Shown: in pieces, positions 16,530 to 25,267 of the stretch
Numbering within the stretch: position 1 is the stretch's first letter
Layout: every line of letters starts with the position of its first letter
Origin: Clostridium sp. Marseille-P2415
GTDB taxonomy: Bacteria > Bacillota > Clostridia > Lachnospirales > Lachnospiraceae
Length of the DNA stretch: 49,636 nucleotides
Reading direction: 5' to 3'
NCBI RefSeq assembly: GCF_900155545.1
Contig: NZ_LT732526.1
Coordinates: forward strand, 981,413-1,031,048
The notes under the pieces: model-generated
The model's input: only the letters and a program-made list of their open reading frames with translations
What the model was told of the DNA's origin: nothing
Database searches by the model: none
Made by a program: the position numbers and the translations under genes

Positions 16530-17364
16530 CATGGATGGAACTCTTTTAAACCGGTGCGGAAAGATATCCCACTTAAATATTGCCGCTATTGAGGCCCTGA
16601 AGCGGAAAAACATCGATTTTGTAGTCTGTACGGGCAGAAGCTTTGCAGATGCTTCCGCTCCCTTAAAGGAAGCCGGAATTTCCTGTGACATCATCTGCAT
16701 GAACGGAGCTGCCGTTTTTGACAGCAGCGGAAGCCGGCTGCGAAAACAGCCGCTGTTAAACAGCCAGGTAAAACGCATTCTCAGCATTTGCCGTCCGTTT
16801 TCGGTTCTTTATGATTTTATGACAGAAGACGGAAGCTATACCACCTCCAGCCTGGAAGACTTCCGGAAAAGTTTTGAAGATAAGATTTTTCTCCCTATGG
16901 TTTCTGAAGAACATACCTTTGAGACCATTGCAGAGCGGTTTCATTTTACTTCGGAGGAAGCGCTTCTTGGCTCCTCACCGGATATCTATAAGATGTCTGT
17001 TGTTCATGAAAACCCGGAAGTCTTAAAACAGCTTCGTTTTTTACTGGAAAAAGAGGAAGGGCTTTCCGTTGCTTCATCGGCTTCCTCCAATCTGGAACTG
17101 ACTCATATGAGGGCACAAAAGGGATCTGCCCTTTTGGAATATGCGGTAAACGCTAAAATCCGTCCAAGGGAAATACTTGCCATAGGTGACAGTGAAAACG
17201 ATCTTTCCATGCTTGGCCTCCCTCTGGGATATACCATTGCCATGGGAAATGCTTCGGAAGTGATCAAGCGCAGTGCACGCCTCATAACCAGAAGCAATGA
17301 TGAGGATGGAGTTGCTGTTGCCATAGAAGCCCTGATCCTTTCTGATGCAGCCGCAGCCAATTGA
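16507..17364 (+). CDS. Cof-type HAD-IIB phosphatase
   Basis: 285 residues. Motif I DMDGTLL has nucleophile D8 and acid/base D10, motif II is CTGRS, and motif III/IV is GDSENDLSMLG. The type IIB cap lies between about 85 and 190. These enzymes dephosphorylate sugar phosphates or other small phosphates; specificity is not readable. It follows the importer operon closely (143 bp) and could act on its imported product after phosphorylation, which is inference. Ribosome site AAAGGAAG. Confidence 0.9.
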   Translation: MIRLVASDMDGTLLNRCGKISHLNIAAIEALKRKNIDFVVCTGRSFADASAPLKEAGISCDIICMNGAAVFDSSGSRLRKQPLLNSQVKRILSICRPFSVLYDFMTEDGSYTTSSLEDFRKSFEDKIFLPMVSEEHTFETIAERFHFTSEEALLGSSPDIYKMSVVHENPEVLKQLRFLLEKEEGLSVASSASSNLELTHMRAQKGSALLEYAVNAKIRPREILAIGDSENDLSMLGLPLGYTIAMGNASEVIKRSARLITRSNDEDGVAVAIEALILSDAAAAN

Positions 17365-17467
17365 TTCTTTCACCAATCTTAATAAACTATTAATTCTTTT
17401 TCTCTGTATTTTGGCCCCGGATTGTGCTATAGTTCTATTCTAGAAAATATTACAGGAACGATAGCAG

Positions 17468-19069
17468 ATGAAGTTAAAAAGAACGGTCAGAGTACAGATA
17501 TTAGCTGCCATGCTTATGGCTCTTTTGGGTGCGTGTCTCTGCGCATATTCCCAATCTTACCTTTCATCCTACGATAAACTTAAGATCATGCCGGCAGTAA
17601 AAACCATTTCCTCCGCAGAAGCCAAAGCAGAGGAGCTCCCTGAGGAAACGGCGGAAGCAGAAGAAACGCCGGCCCCCTTTGTTCCTTCTCTTACCGCATT
17701 CAATCTTGCATTTCTTTATGGAGAAGGGGACAGCCAGGAAAAAAGCCTGGGAGCAGAGGCAGCAGAAGCCCTTTCCCTAAAGGATTCGGATTGGCTGGCT
17801 TCTATTTACCAGCTGGCAAATGAGAGCCCTGAAAGGGTTGCTTTAAGCCTTGGAATGCCCGCAGGCTCATTCAAAGGGCTTTCCTTTAACAAGATCGATA
17901 TCACCTTTTATGATGAAAAGGGAAAGCAGATTTCCCCACAGTCCAATATTCAGGAAATCATGGCTATGGCCAATACATATTTTTATTATACCGCACCGGA
18001 AGACTACGATGCTTTTTTAAGTTACGCTGACAAGCTGTGGGAAAGCTCTCACAGCTTCCAATATTCCATCAGCGATGTCTACGGCTGCGGCGGTTCCTTA
18101 GAAGAGGATCCGGCCGGTGCCCAACCGGAACAGCCGGCCACACCGGCACAGGCAGAAAAGACGGAGGTTCCGGAAGCGTCTGCCGCTTTGGAGTCCTCCG
18201 CAGACAATGCCGATGCTGCCGGTGAAGCTCAAAAAGACGAAGGTACAGAAGCTGCGAAGGAAATTGGCCCCGGCATTGCACTTAGGGAAGCTGCGGCAGC
18301 AGAATCTGAAACCGAAGCTCCGGCAGAAACAGAAGCTTCTTTGCCTTCCGTCTGTCCCGGACACGTGGATCTTCATGTGAAAGCGGTGATCGCCGGGCTG
18401 TCGGATCCGAAGAAAGGCTTATTTGCCCTTGATGCCATTGGGAATGAAACGAAGGAAACAGGCAGCTGGCAGGGCTGGACGGAAGAAAACAAAACCTATG
18501 CTTCCAATCTGGCAAAACAGGACTGGTCAGAACTTTACGGCTTAACCCTTTCCCCTTCGTTTATTACGAGCCCTCTTTCTTATGATGAAATTGACAGTTA
18601 TATGAGCCGCCTTCCTGAAAATATTTCAGAAGACCGGAGAAAACTGATCTATTATGCGTTATCCTCCGTAGGCAGAGTTCCCTATTACTGGGGCGGAAAA
18701 CCGGCATCTGCGGGCTATGAGAAAAACCATTTCGGGTCCCTGGTATCACCGGATGAAAAGGGCCGTTCCATGAAGGGCTTAGACTGCTCCGGCTGGATCA
18801 GCTGGGTATACTGGTCCGCTCTCAATAAACGCTTATCCTGTGAGAGTACGGGAGGACTGGTTTCCTGCGGATCCGCTACCCAGAGAGACGGCTTACAGCC
18901 AGGTGATATCATCATAAAAACGGGAGAGGAAGCACATGTGGTTATGTTTCTCTGCTGGGAGAGCAGCGGAAATATGACAGTGATACACGAGTCCAGCGCA
19001 TTGGCCAATAATGTTACGATTTCGACAATGGATGCGAACTGGCCATATTACAGAAAGCTGATTGACTGA
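17468..19069 (+). CDS. Exported NlpC/P60-like peptidoglycan hydrolase
   Basis: 533 residues. An N-terminal membrane/signal segment (about 8-28) is followed by an extracytoplasmic region. A low-complexity Glu/Ala/Pro linker (about 205-290) contains the motif EIGPGIA. The C-terminal NlpC/P60 domain (about 395-533) has catalytic Cys440 in GLDCSGWISW, His490 in EEAHVVMFL and a possible third residue His507 in VIHESS. An insertion with AGYEKNHFGS lies before the Cys. It probably cleaves stem-peptide bonds in peptidoglycan. It is followed 72 bases later by an LCP-family gene with a similar tail motif. Confidence 0.85.
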   Translation: MKLKRTVRVQILAAMLMALLGACLCAYSQSYLSSYDKLKIMPAVKTISSAEAKAEELPEETAEAEETPAPFVPSLTAFNLAFLYGEGDSQEKSLGAEAAEALSLKDSDWLASIYQLANESPERVALSLGMPAGSFKGLSFNKIDITFYDEKGKQISPQSNIQEIMAMANTYFYYTAPEDYDAFLSYADKLWESSHSFQYSISDVYGCGGSLEEDPAGAQPEQPATPAQAEKTEVPEASAALESSADNADAAGEAQKDEGTEAAKEIGPGIALREAAAAESETEAPAETEASLPSVCPGHVDLHVKAVIAGLSDPKKGLFALDAIGNETKETGSWQGWTEENKTYASNLAKQDWSELYGLTLSPSFITSPLSYDEIDSYMSRLPENISEDRRKLIYYALSSVGRVPYYWGGKPASAGYEKNHFGSLVSPDEKGRSMKGLDCSGWISWVYWSALNKRLSCESTGGLVSCGSATQRDGLQPGDIIIKTGEEAHVVMFLCWESSGNMTVIHESSALANNVTISTMDANWPYYRKLID

Positions 19070-19141
19070 TAAAATTAAGAGAAAAGCAAGAAATCACGGT
19101 CCGGTTTCTGATAGAATAGATAGGATCTGCCAAAGAAAATA

Positions 19142-20731
19142 TTGGAAAGGATTGATTATTCGGTCATGGATTATGAGGATGAATTAGACCGCATGCGGGC
19201 CCGCAAAAGGCGGGAAGGGAGTAGTAAAGCGCGGAGCGCGGACAGAAAGCATCCGGCAGAAAAAAAGCACCCGGAGCAGACGGTGAGAGGGGACAGGACC
19301 TATTATAGTGCAGGTGACGGAAGGAATCCGCGTGTCCGTTATAACGGGCCGCAAAGCGGCGCAAAACATAAGGCGGATAAAAAACGGAAGCACAAACACA
19401 AGCAGCGCGTGATACTTACAGAGCTTACAATTTTGGCTCTGGTACTGTTGGCAGGTTTTTTTCTGTTTAAACAGCGCACCCACCAGAAAGGATATTGGAC
19501 CATTGCAGTTTTTGGCGTAGATTCCAGAGACGGGAATCTGGAAAAGGGAACCCTGTCCGATGTGGAAATGATCTGCAACATCGATAAGGCTACCGGCGAG
19601 ATAAAACTGGTATCGGTTTTCAGGGATACATATTTAAAGATTAACAGTGAAGGAACCTATCACAAGATTAACGAGGCATATTTTAAAGGCGGTCATAAAC
19701 AGGCACTTGATGCATTAAATGAGAATCTGGATCTTAGCATTGACGATTATGCCACATTTAACTGGAAGGCCGTTGCTGATGTCATAAATATTTTAGGCGG
19801 GATTGATTTGGAAATTACGGATTCAGAATTCGCCTATATCAACGGTTTTATCACTGAAACCGTTAAATCCACCGGAATCGGCTCCTATCAGTTGAAAAGC
19901 GCAGGGATGAACCATTTAGATGGGGTACAAGCTGTAGCCTATGCCAGGCTTCGTCTCATGGATACGGATTTTAACCGGACAGAACGCCAGCGCAAGGTGG
20001 TGAATCTCGCTATGGAGAAAGCGAAAAAGGCTGATTTTGCTACACTTAGCACTTTGGTTTCTACCGTATTTCCACAGATATCCACCAGCATCGGCATGAA
20101 TGATGTTCTATCCATAGCAAAAGGAATCAGCAAATACCACATAGGAGAAACGGCCGGTTTTCCATTTTCACGTACTACGATGAAGATCGGCAGAATGGAT
20201 TGTGTCATCGCCACCACATTAGAGAGCAATGTCAGCCAGCTCCATCAGTTCCTTTATAATCAGGCTGATTACTCTCCGTCTTCAGCTGTAAAGAAGATCA
20301 GCGGCAAGATTTCTCAGGAAAGCGGCATCACAGAGCCCGGAAAGAATGCTTCCACCGGCGGAAGTTCAGGCAGCAAGAAAAAGGAAACTTCTTCTGCTCC
20401 AAAAGAGACTCCACCCGTACAAACAGAGCATTCTGCTGAGGCAGATGCAGAAGAAACGACTGCAGAAACCATGAGAGAGGTGGTTCCGGAGACAACCGAA
20501 CAGGAGAGTACGGAAGCTCCTACCAATGATGATGGAAGTCTGGTTGGACCAGGTGCCAATATGGAAGAGACAAAAGAAACACAGGAAGAAAAAGATAAGA
20601 AAAAGGGAAAAGATAAAGAAAAGGAAACAAAACCGGAAAAGGAAGTTAAAGAAAGTCGGGAAAGTCGGGAAAGTCCGGAAGAACAGACCGGGACGGAAAC
20701 CGGCGGAGAAATTGGTCCGGGCGTACAATAA
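19142..20731 (+). CDS. LytR-CpsA-Psr (LCP) family wall-polymer ligase
   Basis: 529 residues. A very basic cytoplasmic N-terminus and a single membrane helix (about 90-110) precede the LCP catalytic domain (about 119-265): FGVDSRDGNLEKGTLSDVEM, VSVFRDTYLKI, KINEAYFKGG, AVAYARLRLMDTDFNRTERQRKV. LCP enzymes transfer undecaprenyl-linked polymers (teichoic acid-like) to peptidoglycan. The ~145-residue C-terminal tail is disordered, rich in E/T/K, contains LVGPGAN and ends in EIGPGVQ. A three-fold 9-bp repeat (GAAAGTCGG type, about 20651-20680) encodes SRESRESPE. The TTG start at 19142 lacks a strong ribosome site; an ATG at 19166 is an alternative. Confidence 0.88.
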   Translation: MERIDYSVMDYEDELDRMRARKRREGSSKARSADRKHPAEKKHPEQTVRGDRTYYSAGDGRNPRVRYNGPQSGAKHKADKKRKHKHKQRVILTELTILALVLLAGFFLFKQRTHQKGYWTIAVFGVDSRDGNLEKGTLSDVEMICNIDKATGEIKLVSVFRDTYLKINSEGTYHKINEAYFKGGHKQALDALNENLDLSIDDYATFNWKAVADVINILGGIDLEITDSEFAYINGFITETVKSTGIGSYQLKSAGMNHLDGVQAVAYARLRLMDTDFNRTERQRKVVNLAMEKAKKADFATLSTLVSTVFPQISTSIGMNDVLSIAKGISKYHIGETAGFPFSRTTMKIGRMDCVIATTLESNVSQLHQFLYNQADYSPSSAVKKISGKISQESGITEPGKNASTGGSSGSKKKETSSAPKETPPVQTEHSAEADAEETTAETMREVVPETTEQESTEAPTNDDGSLVGPGANMEETKETQEEKDKKKGKDKEKETKPEKEVKESRESRESPEEQTGTETGGEIGPGVQ

Positions 20732-20750
20732 CATACGGTATCAATGCATT

Positions 20751-20864
20751 TGAGAAAGCATTTGAAGTTAAAGGGGAAAGGCTTTACTGAAAACGGCGGC
20801 AGCTCTTAATAATTAATATATTGGTTTTATCCGCTTTGAGATAATTTCATCTTAAAGCGGATAA
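20751..20864 (+). repeat. Left copy of the ars-flanking repeat
   Basis: It begins with TGAGAAAGCATTTGAAG, identical over 17 bp to 25155-25171. It continues with diverged but alignable sequence (CTGAAAAC, CTCTTAATA-TTAATATA-TGG) and ends in a palindrome (20827-20864, TTATCCGCTTT...AAAGCGGATAA). It lies between the LCP gene and the ars promoter. Compared with the right copy, the order and length match and the palindrome arms differ by compensating changes (CCGC/GCGG here, CAGC/GCTG there). Confidence 0.7.
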
Positions 20865-20942
20865 TATAAAGGGGAAGAGAGCGGAAGGGACCAGGGAAAA
20901 GCGCCTTGCGTATTTCCTTTTATGTTGTCGAAAAAGATCATA

Positions 20943-20971
20943 TTGACATTTATTTATATCAGATGTATAGT
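20943..20971 (+). promoter_or_regulatory. ars operon promoter
   Basis: TTGACA (20943-20948), 17-bp spacer, TATAGT (20966-20971), near consensus. The ATG of arsR is about 150 bases downstream, so the leader is long. Sequence around the -10 (ATATCAGATG...AACATCAT) is a plausible ArsR operator, but no exact match to a known operator can be claimed. Confidence 0.75.
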
Positions 20972-21005
20972 ATAAACATCATTTAAATTAACATTGTAAA
21001 TTTTC

Positions 21006-21029
21006 AAAGTCATAGGAACCTATGACTTT
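21006..21029 (+). promoter_or_regulatory. Perfect hairpin/palindrome in the ars leader
   Basis: AAAGTCATAG (21006-21015), GAAC loop, CTATGACTTT (21020-21029): a perfect 10-bp stem about 35 bases after the promoter. There is no T-run, so it is not a terminator. It could be an operator for the ArsR dimer or an mRNA structure. Confidence 0.5.
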
Positions 21030-21120
21030 CTGTATGCATACTATATGAGTAAATGCGCATATACACATATTAAGCATCAGAAGTAAATAACATGTAGATT
21101 AAAACGTATAGGAGGACAAC

Positions 21121-21480
21121 ATGATACAAATATTTAAAGCATTATCTGAAGAAAGCCGGCTCAGAATATTATCATTGCTGGTTAATAGTGAGGAGTTATG
21201 CGTTTGTGAAGTGGAAGAGATTCTGGGGATGACACAATCCAATGCATCCAGACATCTCGCCGTACTGAAAAACTGTGGTATTTTAATCAGTTACAAAAAA
21301 GCACAATGGGCTTACTACAAATTAAATGATATCTTTATTTCCGAAAATGCTGAACTATGGGAATACTTGAAGAATCGCTTACAGAAACTCAATACATTCT
21401 GTAAAGACTGTGAAAAATTAGGAGAATGTAAAAGTAAAGATTTATGTTCATGTAGAAGCAAGGAGGCAAGTAATGAATAA
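21121..21480 (+). CDS. arsR: ArsR-family arsenic-responsive repressor
   Basis: 119 residues, winged helix. The metalloid site Cys27 and Cys29 sits in ELCVCEVEEILGMTQ at the start of the DNA-recognition region, the classic ArsR arrangement. HTH: TQSNASRHLAVLKNCGIL. The C-terminal tail has five more Cys (94, 97, 103, 109, 111), which could give extra or alternative As(III) ligands. It should repress the operon until arsenite or antimonite binds. Strong ribosome site TAGGAGG. The 3' end overlaps acr3 by 8 bases. Confidence 0.95.
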   Translation: MIQIFKALSEESRLRILSLLVNSEELCVCEVEEILGMTQSNASRHLAVLKNCGILISYKKAQWAYYKLNDIFISENAELWEYLKNRLQKLNTFCKDCEKLGECKSKDLCSCRSKEASNE

Positions 21481-22525
21481 AGAAAAGCTTCAGGGCATTG
21501 GCTTTTTTCAAAAATATTTAACCATATGGGTAGCCCTATGCATGGCGTCAGGAGTGATGATAGGGAAATATTTGCCGGGAATTCCTGAATATTTAAGCAA
21601 ATTTGAATATGCCGAGGTGTCTATTCCGGTTGCAATCTTAATTTGGCTTATGATTTATCCTATGATGATGAAAGTTGACTTTAAAAGTATCCGGGACGTA
21701 GGGAAAAATCCGAAAGGCCTGTTTGTGACCTGGATTACAAATTGGTTCATTAAGCCCTTTACGATGTATGGGATCGCTTCTCTGTTTTTCTATGTGATCT
21801 TTCGAAATTTTATTTTACCTGACCTTGCTAAAGAATATCTTGCAGGAGCTGTGTTGCTTGGAGCGGCTCCATGTACTGCTATGGTTTTTGTATGGAGTCA
21901 TCTGACAAAGGGCAATCCAGCCTATACCGTTGTTCAGGTAGCAACCAATGATTTGATCATACTAGCAGCTTTTGTTCCAATAGTTAAGTTTTTATTGGGA
22001 ATATCCAATGTATCCGTACCTTGGGATACTTTAATTCTTTCAGTCGTATTATTTGTTGTAATTCCCCTGATGGGTGGAATTTTAACCCGGGTCACGGTAG
22101 TTAAGCGTAAAGGATTATCCTATTTTGAGAATATCTTTGTTAAAAAATTTGATCATGTAACGGTGATTGGCCTGCTGTTAACGCTTGTTTTATTATTTTC
22201 CTTCCAGGGAGACGTGATTTTATCCAATCCATTCCATATTGTATTAATTGCGGTCCCCCTTATCATTCAAACATTTCTTATTTTCTTCATTGCATATGGA
22301 GCAAGTAAGGTGTTAAAGCTTCCCCATGATGTGGCAGCACCAGCTGGAATGATCGGTGCATCAAACTTCTTCGAACTTGCAGTTGCAGTGGCCGTCTCAT
22401 TGTTTGGAACCACATCCCCGGCTGCATTAGCCACTGTAGTCGGCGTATTGGTGGAAGTTCCGGTCATGTTATTGCTTGTAAAGATTGCAAATAATTCCAG
22501 AAGCTGGTTTCAGGAAGTAAAATAA
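21473..22525 (+). CDS. acr3: ACR3-family arsenite efflux permease
   Basis: 350 residues, ten predicted membrane segments, BART/ACR3 superfamily. The key motif GAAPCTAMVFVWSHL carries the conserved Cys needed for arsenite transport. PFTMYGIASLFF and GASNFFELAVAVAVSLFG are further family signatures. It exports As(III) from the cytoplasm using the proton gradient, or with the ArsA ATPase encoded two genes downstream. The start codon overlaps the arsR end, giving coupled translation; ribosome site AAGGAGG. Confidence 0.95.
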   Translation: MNKEKLQGIGFFQKYLTIWVALCMASGVMIGKYLPGIPEYLSKFEYAEVSIPVAILIWLMIYPMMMKVDFKSIRDVGKNPKGLFVTWITNWFIKPFTMYGIASLFFYVIFRNFILPDLAKEYLAGAVLLGAAPCTAMVFVWSHLTKGNPAYTVVQVATNDLIILAAFVPIVKFLLGISNVSVPWDTLILSVVLFVVIPLMGGILTRVTVVKRKGLSYFENIFVKKFDHVTVIGLLLTLVLLFSFQGDVILSNPFHIVLIAVPLIIQTFLIFFIAYGASKVLKLPHDVAAPAGMIGASNFFELAVAVAVSLFGTTSPAALATVVGVLVEVPVMLLLVKIANNSRSWFQEVK

Positions 22526-22566
22526 ATATGTGATTTTTTAAAAATTATAATAAAGGAGATTTTAGT

Positions 22567-22944
22567 ATGAAAACTATGGAAATCTACGAACCTGCAATGT
22601 GTTGCTCAACAGGGCTCTGTGGAGTTGGAGTGGATCCGGAGCTTCTAAGAATATCTACTGTCCTTAATACGTTAAAGAAAAGTGGAATAAAAGTAGAACG
22701 GTATAATCTTTCAAATGCTCCCGGTGCTTTTGTTAATAACAAAGCCGTCAATGATTTCATTAACCAAAAGGGGGCAGAAGGTCTTCCTGTAACCACAGTT
22801 GACGGAGCTGTTATTATAGAAGGCAGATATCCAACAAATGAAGAGTTCATTTCCTTATTGGAACTTCAAGAAGACATTTTAGGAACAAAAAATACCGGAC
22901 AAAAGAAAGGCGGATGCTGCTGTTCAGGTGGAAATTACTGCTAA
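22567..22944 (+). CDS. arsD: ArsD arsenic metallochaperone
   Basis: 125 residues, thioredoxin-like fold. Cys12, Cys13 and Cys18 in MCCSTGLCGVGVDPELLR form the As(III) site that hands arsenite to ArsA. The C-terminal tail GGCCCSGGNYC adds four vicinal Cys, like the extra pairs in some plasmid ArsD proteins. Its presence with ArsA and ACR3 implies chaperone-assisted ATP-driven efflux. Ribosome site AAAGGAG; 41 bases after acr3. Confidence 0.95.
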   Translation: MKTMEIYEPAMCCSTGLCGVGVDPELLRISTVLNTLKKSGIKVERYNLSNAPGAFVNNKAVNDFINQKGAEGLPVTTVDGAVIIEGRYPTNEEFISLLELQEDILGTKNTGQKKGGCCCSGGNYC

Positions 22945-23001
22945 CCTTAAGGAAAAAGGGAATGAACCCTCACAATATCAGTTCTTCAAAAGAGGTTTAT
23001 A

Positions 23002-24735
23002 ATGAATACATTTGATCCATCCAATATTCTTTTTACAAAATATCTGTTTTATACCGGAAAAGGCGGTGTTGGAAAAACCTCCATTGCCTGTGCAACTGCG
23101 GTTAATTTGGCAGATGCGGGAAAGAAAGTTCTGTTAATTAGTACAGATCCGGCATCTAATCTGCAAGATGTATTTTCTACAGAATTGACCAATAAAGGGG
23201 TTACTATTGAGGGAGTTCCAGGCCTCACGGTTGCTAACCTGGATCCGGTCCGGGCAGCTGCGGAATACCGGGAGAGTGTGATCGCTCCATACCGCGGCAA
23301 ATTGCCGGAGTCAGTATTAACCAGTATGGAAGAGCAGCTTTCCGGTTCCTGTACCGTAGAGATTGCCGCCTTCAATGAGTTTTCAAACTTTATTACTGAT
23401 GATAGTACCTTAAGGGAGTATGATAATATTATTTTTGACACGGCTCCAACCGGTCATACCCTTCGTATGCTGCAGCTCCCATCGGCTTGGAGTAATTTTA
23501 TCAGCGAAAGTACACACGGGGCCTCCTGCCTGGGACAGTTATCTGGCTTAGATGATAAAAAAGAAGTTTACAAAAAAACAGTAGAAATATTAGCAAATGG
23601 AAATTTAACAACATTAATATTAGTTTCCAGACCGGAATCTGCTCCCTTAAAGGAAGCAGCACGAGCCTCAAAAGAATTATCAGATATCGGTGTGAACAAT
23701 CAAATCCTGGTAATCAATGGTGTTCTTCCAGGATACGATGATGATGTATCAAAGGCATTCTATCATAAGCAGCAGAAAGCTTTGATCAACATTCCAAAGC
23801 ACTTAAAATCTCTTACAGCTTATCAGGTACCACTTCGGGCATATAATATTACAGGTCTGGATCATGTCAGGACGTTATTAACAAAAGATAATTTCATACC
23901 GCGTACAGAGCGTTTATTGACTCCGGAAACCCCAAAATTAAATGACGTTATTGATGATCTGTATAACAGTGGTAAAAAAGTTATTTTTACAATGGGAAAG
24001 GGCGGTGTTGGTAAAACAACCATTGCAGCTTCCATTGCAATGGGTCTTAACAAAAGAGGAAGAAAGGTCCATTTGGCCACAACGGACCCGGCTGCGCACT
24101 TAAAATTTGTCATGGATGAAAACACAAACATTGCTATGAGTCATATTGATGAGCAGGAAGAACTGAAACGCTATCAGGAAGAAGTACTTACTAAAGCAAG
24201 AAAAACCTTGAGCGAAGATGATATTGCTTATATAGAAGAAGATCTGCGTTCTCCTTGTACCCAAGAAATTGCGGTATTCCGCGCGTTTGCTGAGATTGTA
24301 GAAAAAGCCGACAATGAAGTGGTTGTGATTGATACCGCACCAACAGGTCATACACTGCTTTTGCTGGACTCTACACAGAGCTATCATAAAGAAGTAAAAA
24401 GAACCCAGGGGGATATCCCGGAATCAGTGAAAAAACTGCTTCCAAGGCTGCGCAGCGATGAAACTGAAGTGATTATCGTTACACTTGCAGAAACCACACC
24501 TGTCTATGAAGCCTTGCGGCTGGAAGAGGATTTGAAGAGAGCCGGCATAGCAACAAAATGGTGGGTGATCAATTCTTCTTTATATCAGACACGTACCACA
24601 AATGCCTTATTATCTGCAAAAGCGAGCAACGAAATTGAATGGATCAATAAAACAGACTTACATTCAAAGGGTAAGTTTGCTCTAATCGCTTGGAGTGCCG
24701 ATGAAGTAAAAGGCGATAAATTACTTTTAATATAA
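23002..24735 (+). CDS. arsA: ArsA arsenite-activated ATPase
   Basis: 577 residues, with two tandem homologous ATPase halves as in plasmid ArsA. P-loops GKGGVGKT at 19-26 and 332-339; the signature DTAPTGHT occurs once per half. The As(III)-binding cysteines can be read as C117 (SGSCTVEIAAF), C176 (GASCLGQL) and C419 (RSPCTQEIAVF), matching the three ligands known in Escherichia coli ArsA. It is soluble and powers the efflux permease. Length and motifs are intact. Ribosome site AAGAGG. Confidence 0.96.
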   Translation: MNTFDPSNILFTKYLFYTGKGGVGKTSIACATAVNLADAGKKVLLISTDPASNLQDVFSTELTNKGVTIEGVPGLTVANLDPVRAAAEYRESVIAPYRGKLPESVLTSMEEQLSGSCTVEIAAFNEFSNFITDDSTLREYDNIIFDTAPTGHTLRMLQLPSAWSNFISESTHGASCLGQLSGLDDKKEVYKKTVEILANGNLTTLILVSRPESAPLKEAARASKELSDIGVNNQILVINGVLPGYDDDVSKAFYHKQQKALINIPKHLKSLTAYQVPLRAYNITGLDHVRTLLTKDNFIPRTERLLTPETPKLNDVIDDLYNSGKKVIFTMGKGGVGKTTIAASIAMGLNKRGRKVHLATTDPAAHLKFVMDENTNIAMSHIDEQEELKRYQEEVLTKARKTLSEDDIAYIEEDLRSPCTQEIAVFRAFAEIVEKADNEVVVIDTAPTGHTLLLLDSTQSYHKEVKRTQGDIPESVKKLLPRLRSDETEVIIVTLAETTPVYEALRLEEDLKRAGIATKWWVINSSLYQTRTTNALLSAKASNEIEWINKTDLHSKGKFALIAWSADEVKGDKLLLI

Positions 24736-24747
24736 GGAGGTGCACCA

Positions 24748-25143
24748 ATGAAAAAGGTTGCCTTTATCTGTGTTCACAATTCCTGTAGAAGCCAAATTGC
24801 AGAAGCATTGGGAAAGCATTTTGCAAGTGATACATTTGAAAGTTATTCTGCAGGAACGGAGACGAAACCTGGAATCAACCAGGAGGCTGTGCGATTGGTT
24901 AAGGAGTTGTATGGAATTGATATGGAAAAAAATCAACGTTCTAAAATGTTAGAGGAGATTCCACCAGTTGATATTGTTATTACGATGGGATGCAATGTAA
25001 ATTGTCCATATCTGCCGTGTAAATATAGAGAAGATTGGGGATTAGATGATCCTACTGGAAAATCAGACTATGATTTTATTAAAGTGATTCATACAATAGA
25101 ACGTAAAGTTATTGAATTGAAGAATAAAATAAATACCTTATAA
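24748..25143 (+). CDS. arsC: Thioredoxin-coupled arsenate reductase
   Basis: 131 residues of the low-molecular-weight phosphatase fold. The active loop CVHNSCRS (C8 to S15) binds arsenate. Downstream Cys82, Cys86 and Cys91 in GCNVNCPYLPCK supply the disulfide relay typical of the thioredoxin-linked Staphylococcus/Bacillus ArsC type. It ends WGLDDPTGKSD, also typical. It reduces As(V) to As(III), which ACR3/ArsA then exports. It is the last gene of the operon, with AAGGAGGTG 12 bases after arsA. The right flanking repeat begins 12 bases after its end. Confidence 0.95.
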   Translation: MKKVAFICVHNSCRSQIAEALGKHFASDTFESYSAGTETKPGINQEAVRLVKELYGIDMEKNQRSKMLEEIPPVDIVITMGCNVNCPYLPCKYREDWGLDDPTGKSDYDFIKVIHTIERKVIELKNKINTL

Positions 25144-25154
25144 TAGAAAACGTC

Positions 25155-25267
25155 TGAGAAAGCATTTGAAGCAGAATATAAGGCAAGGCTGAAAACAGCG
25201 ATAACTCTTAATATTTAATATAATGGTCTTATCAGCTTTAAGATAATTGTTATCTTAAAGCTGATAA
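25155..25267 (+). repeat. Right copy of the ars-flanking repeat, ending in an 18-bp perfect palindrome
   Basis: The first 17 bases equal those at 20751. The element ends with arms 25229-25246 and 25250-25267, an 18-bp perfect stem with a TTG loop. No T-run follows on the + strand, so it is not a standard terminator, though it may still end ars transcription. One frame of the first 60 bases reads EKAFEAEYKARLKTAITLNI and stop, which looks like a protein C-terminus. The left copy reads EKAFEVKGERLY and stop. Confidence 0.7.

Noticed and set aside
19166-20731. ATG at 19166 as the LCP gene start
   Set aside because: It has no ribosome site; the TTG at 19142 keeps the longer acidic/basic N-terminus typical of such proteins, though the choice stays open.
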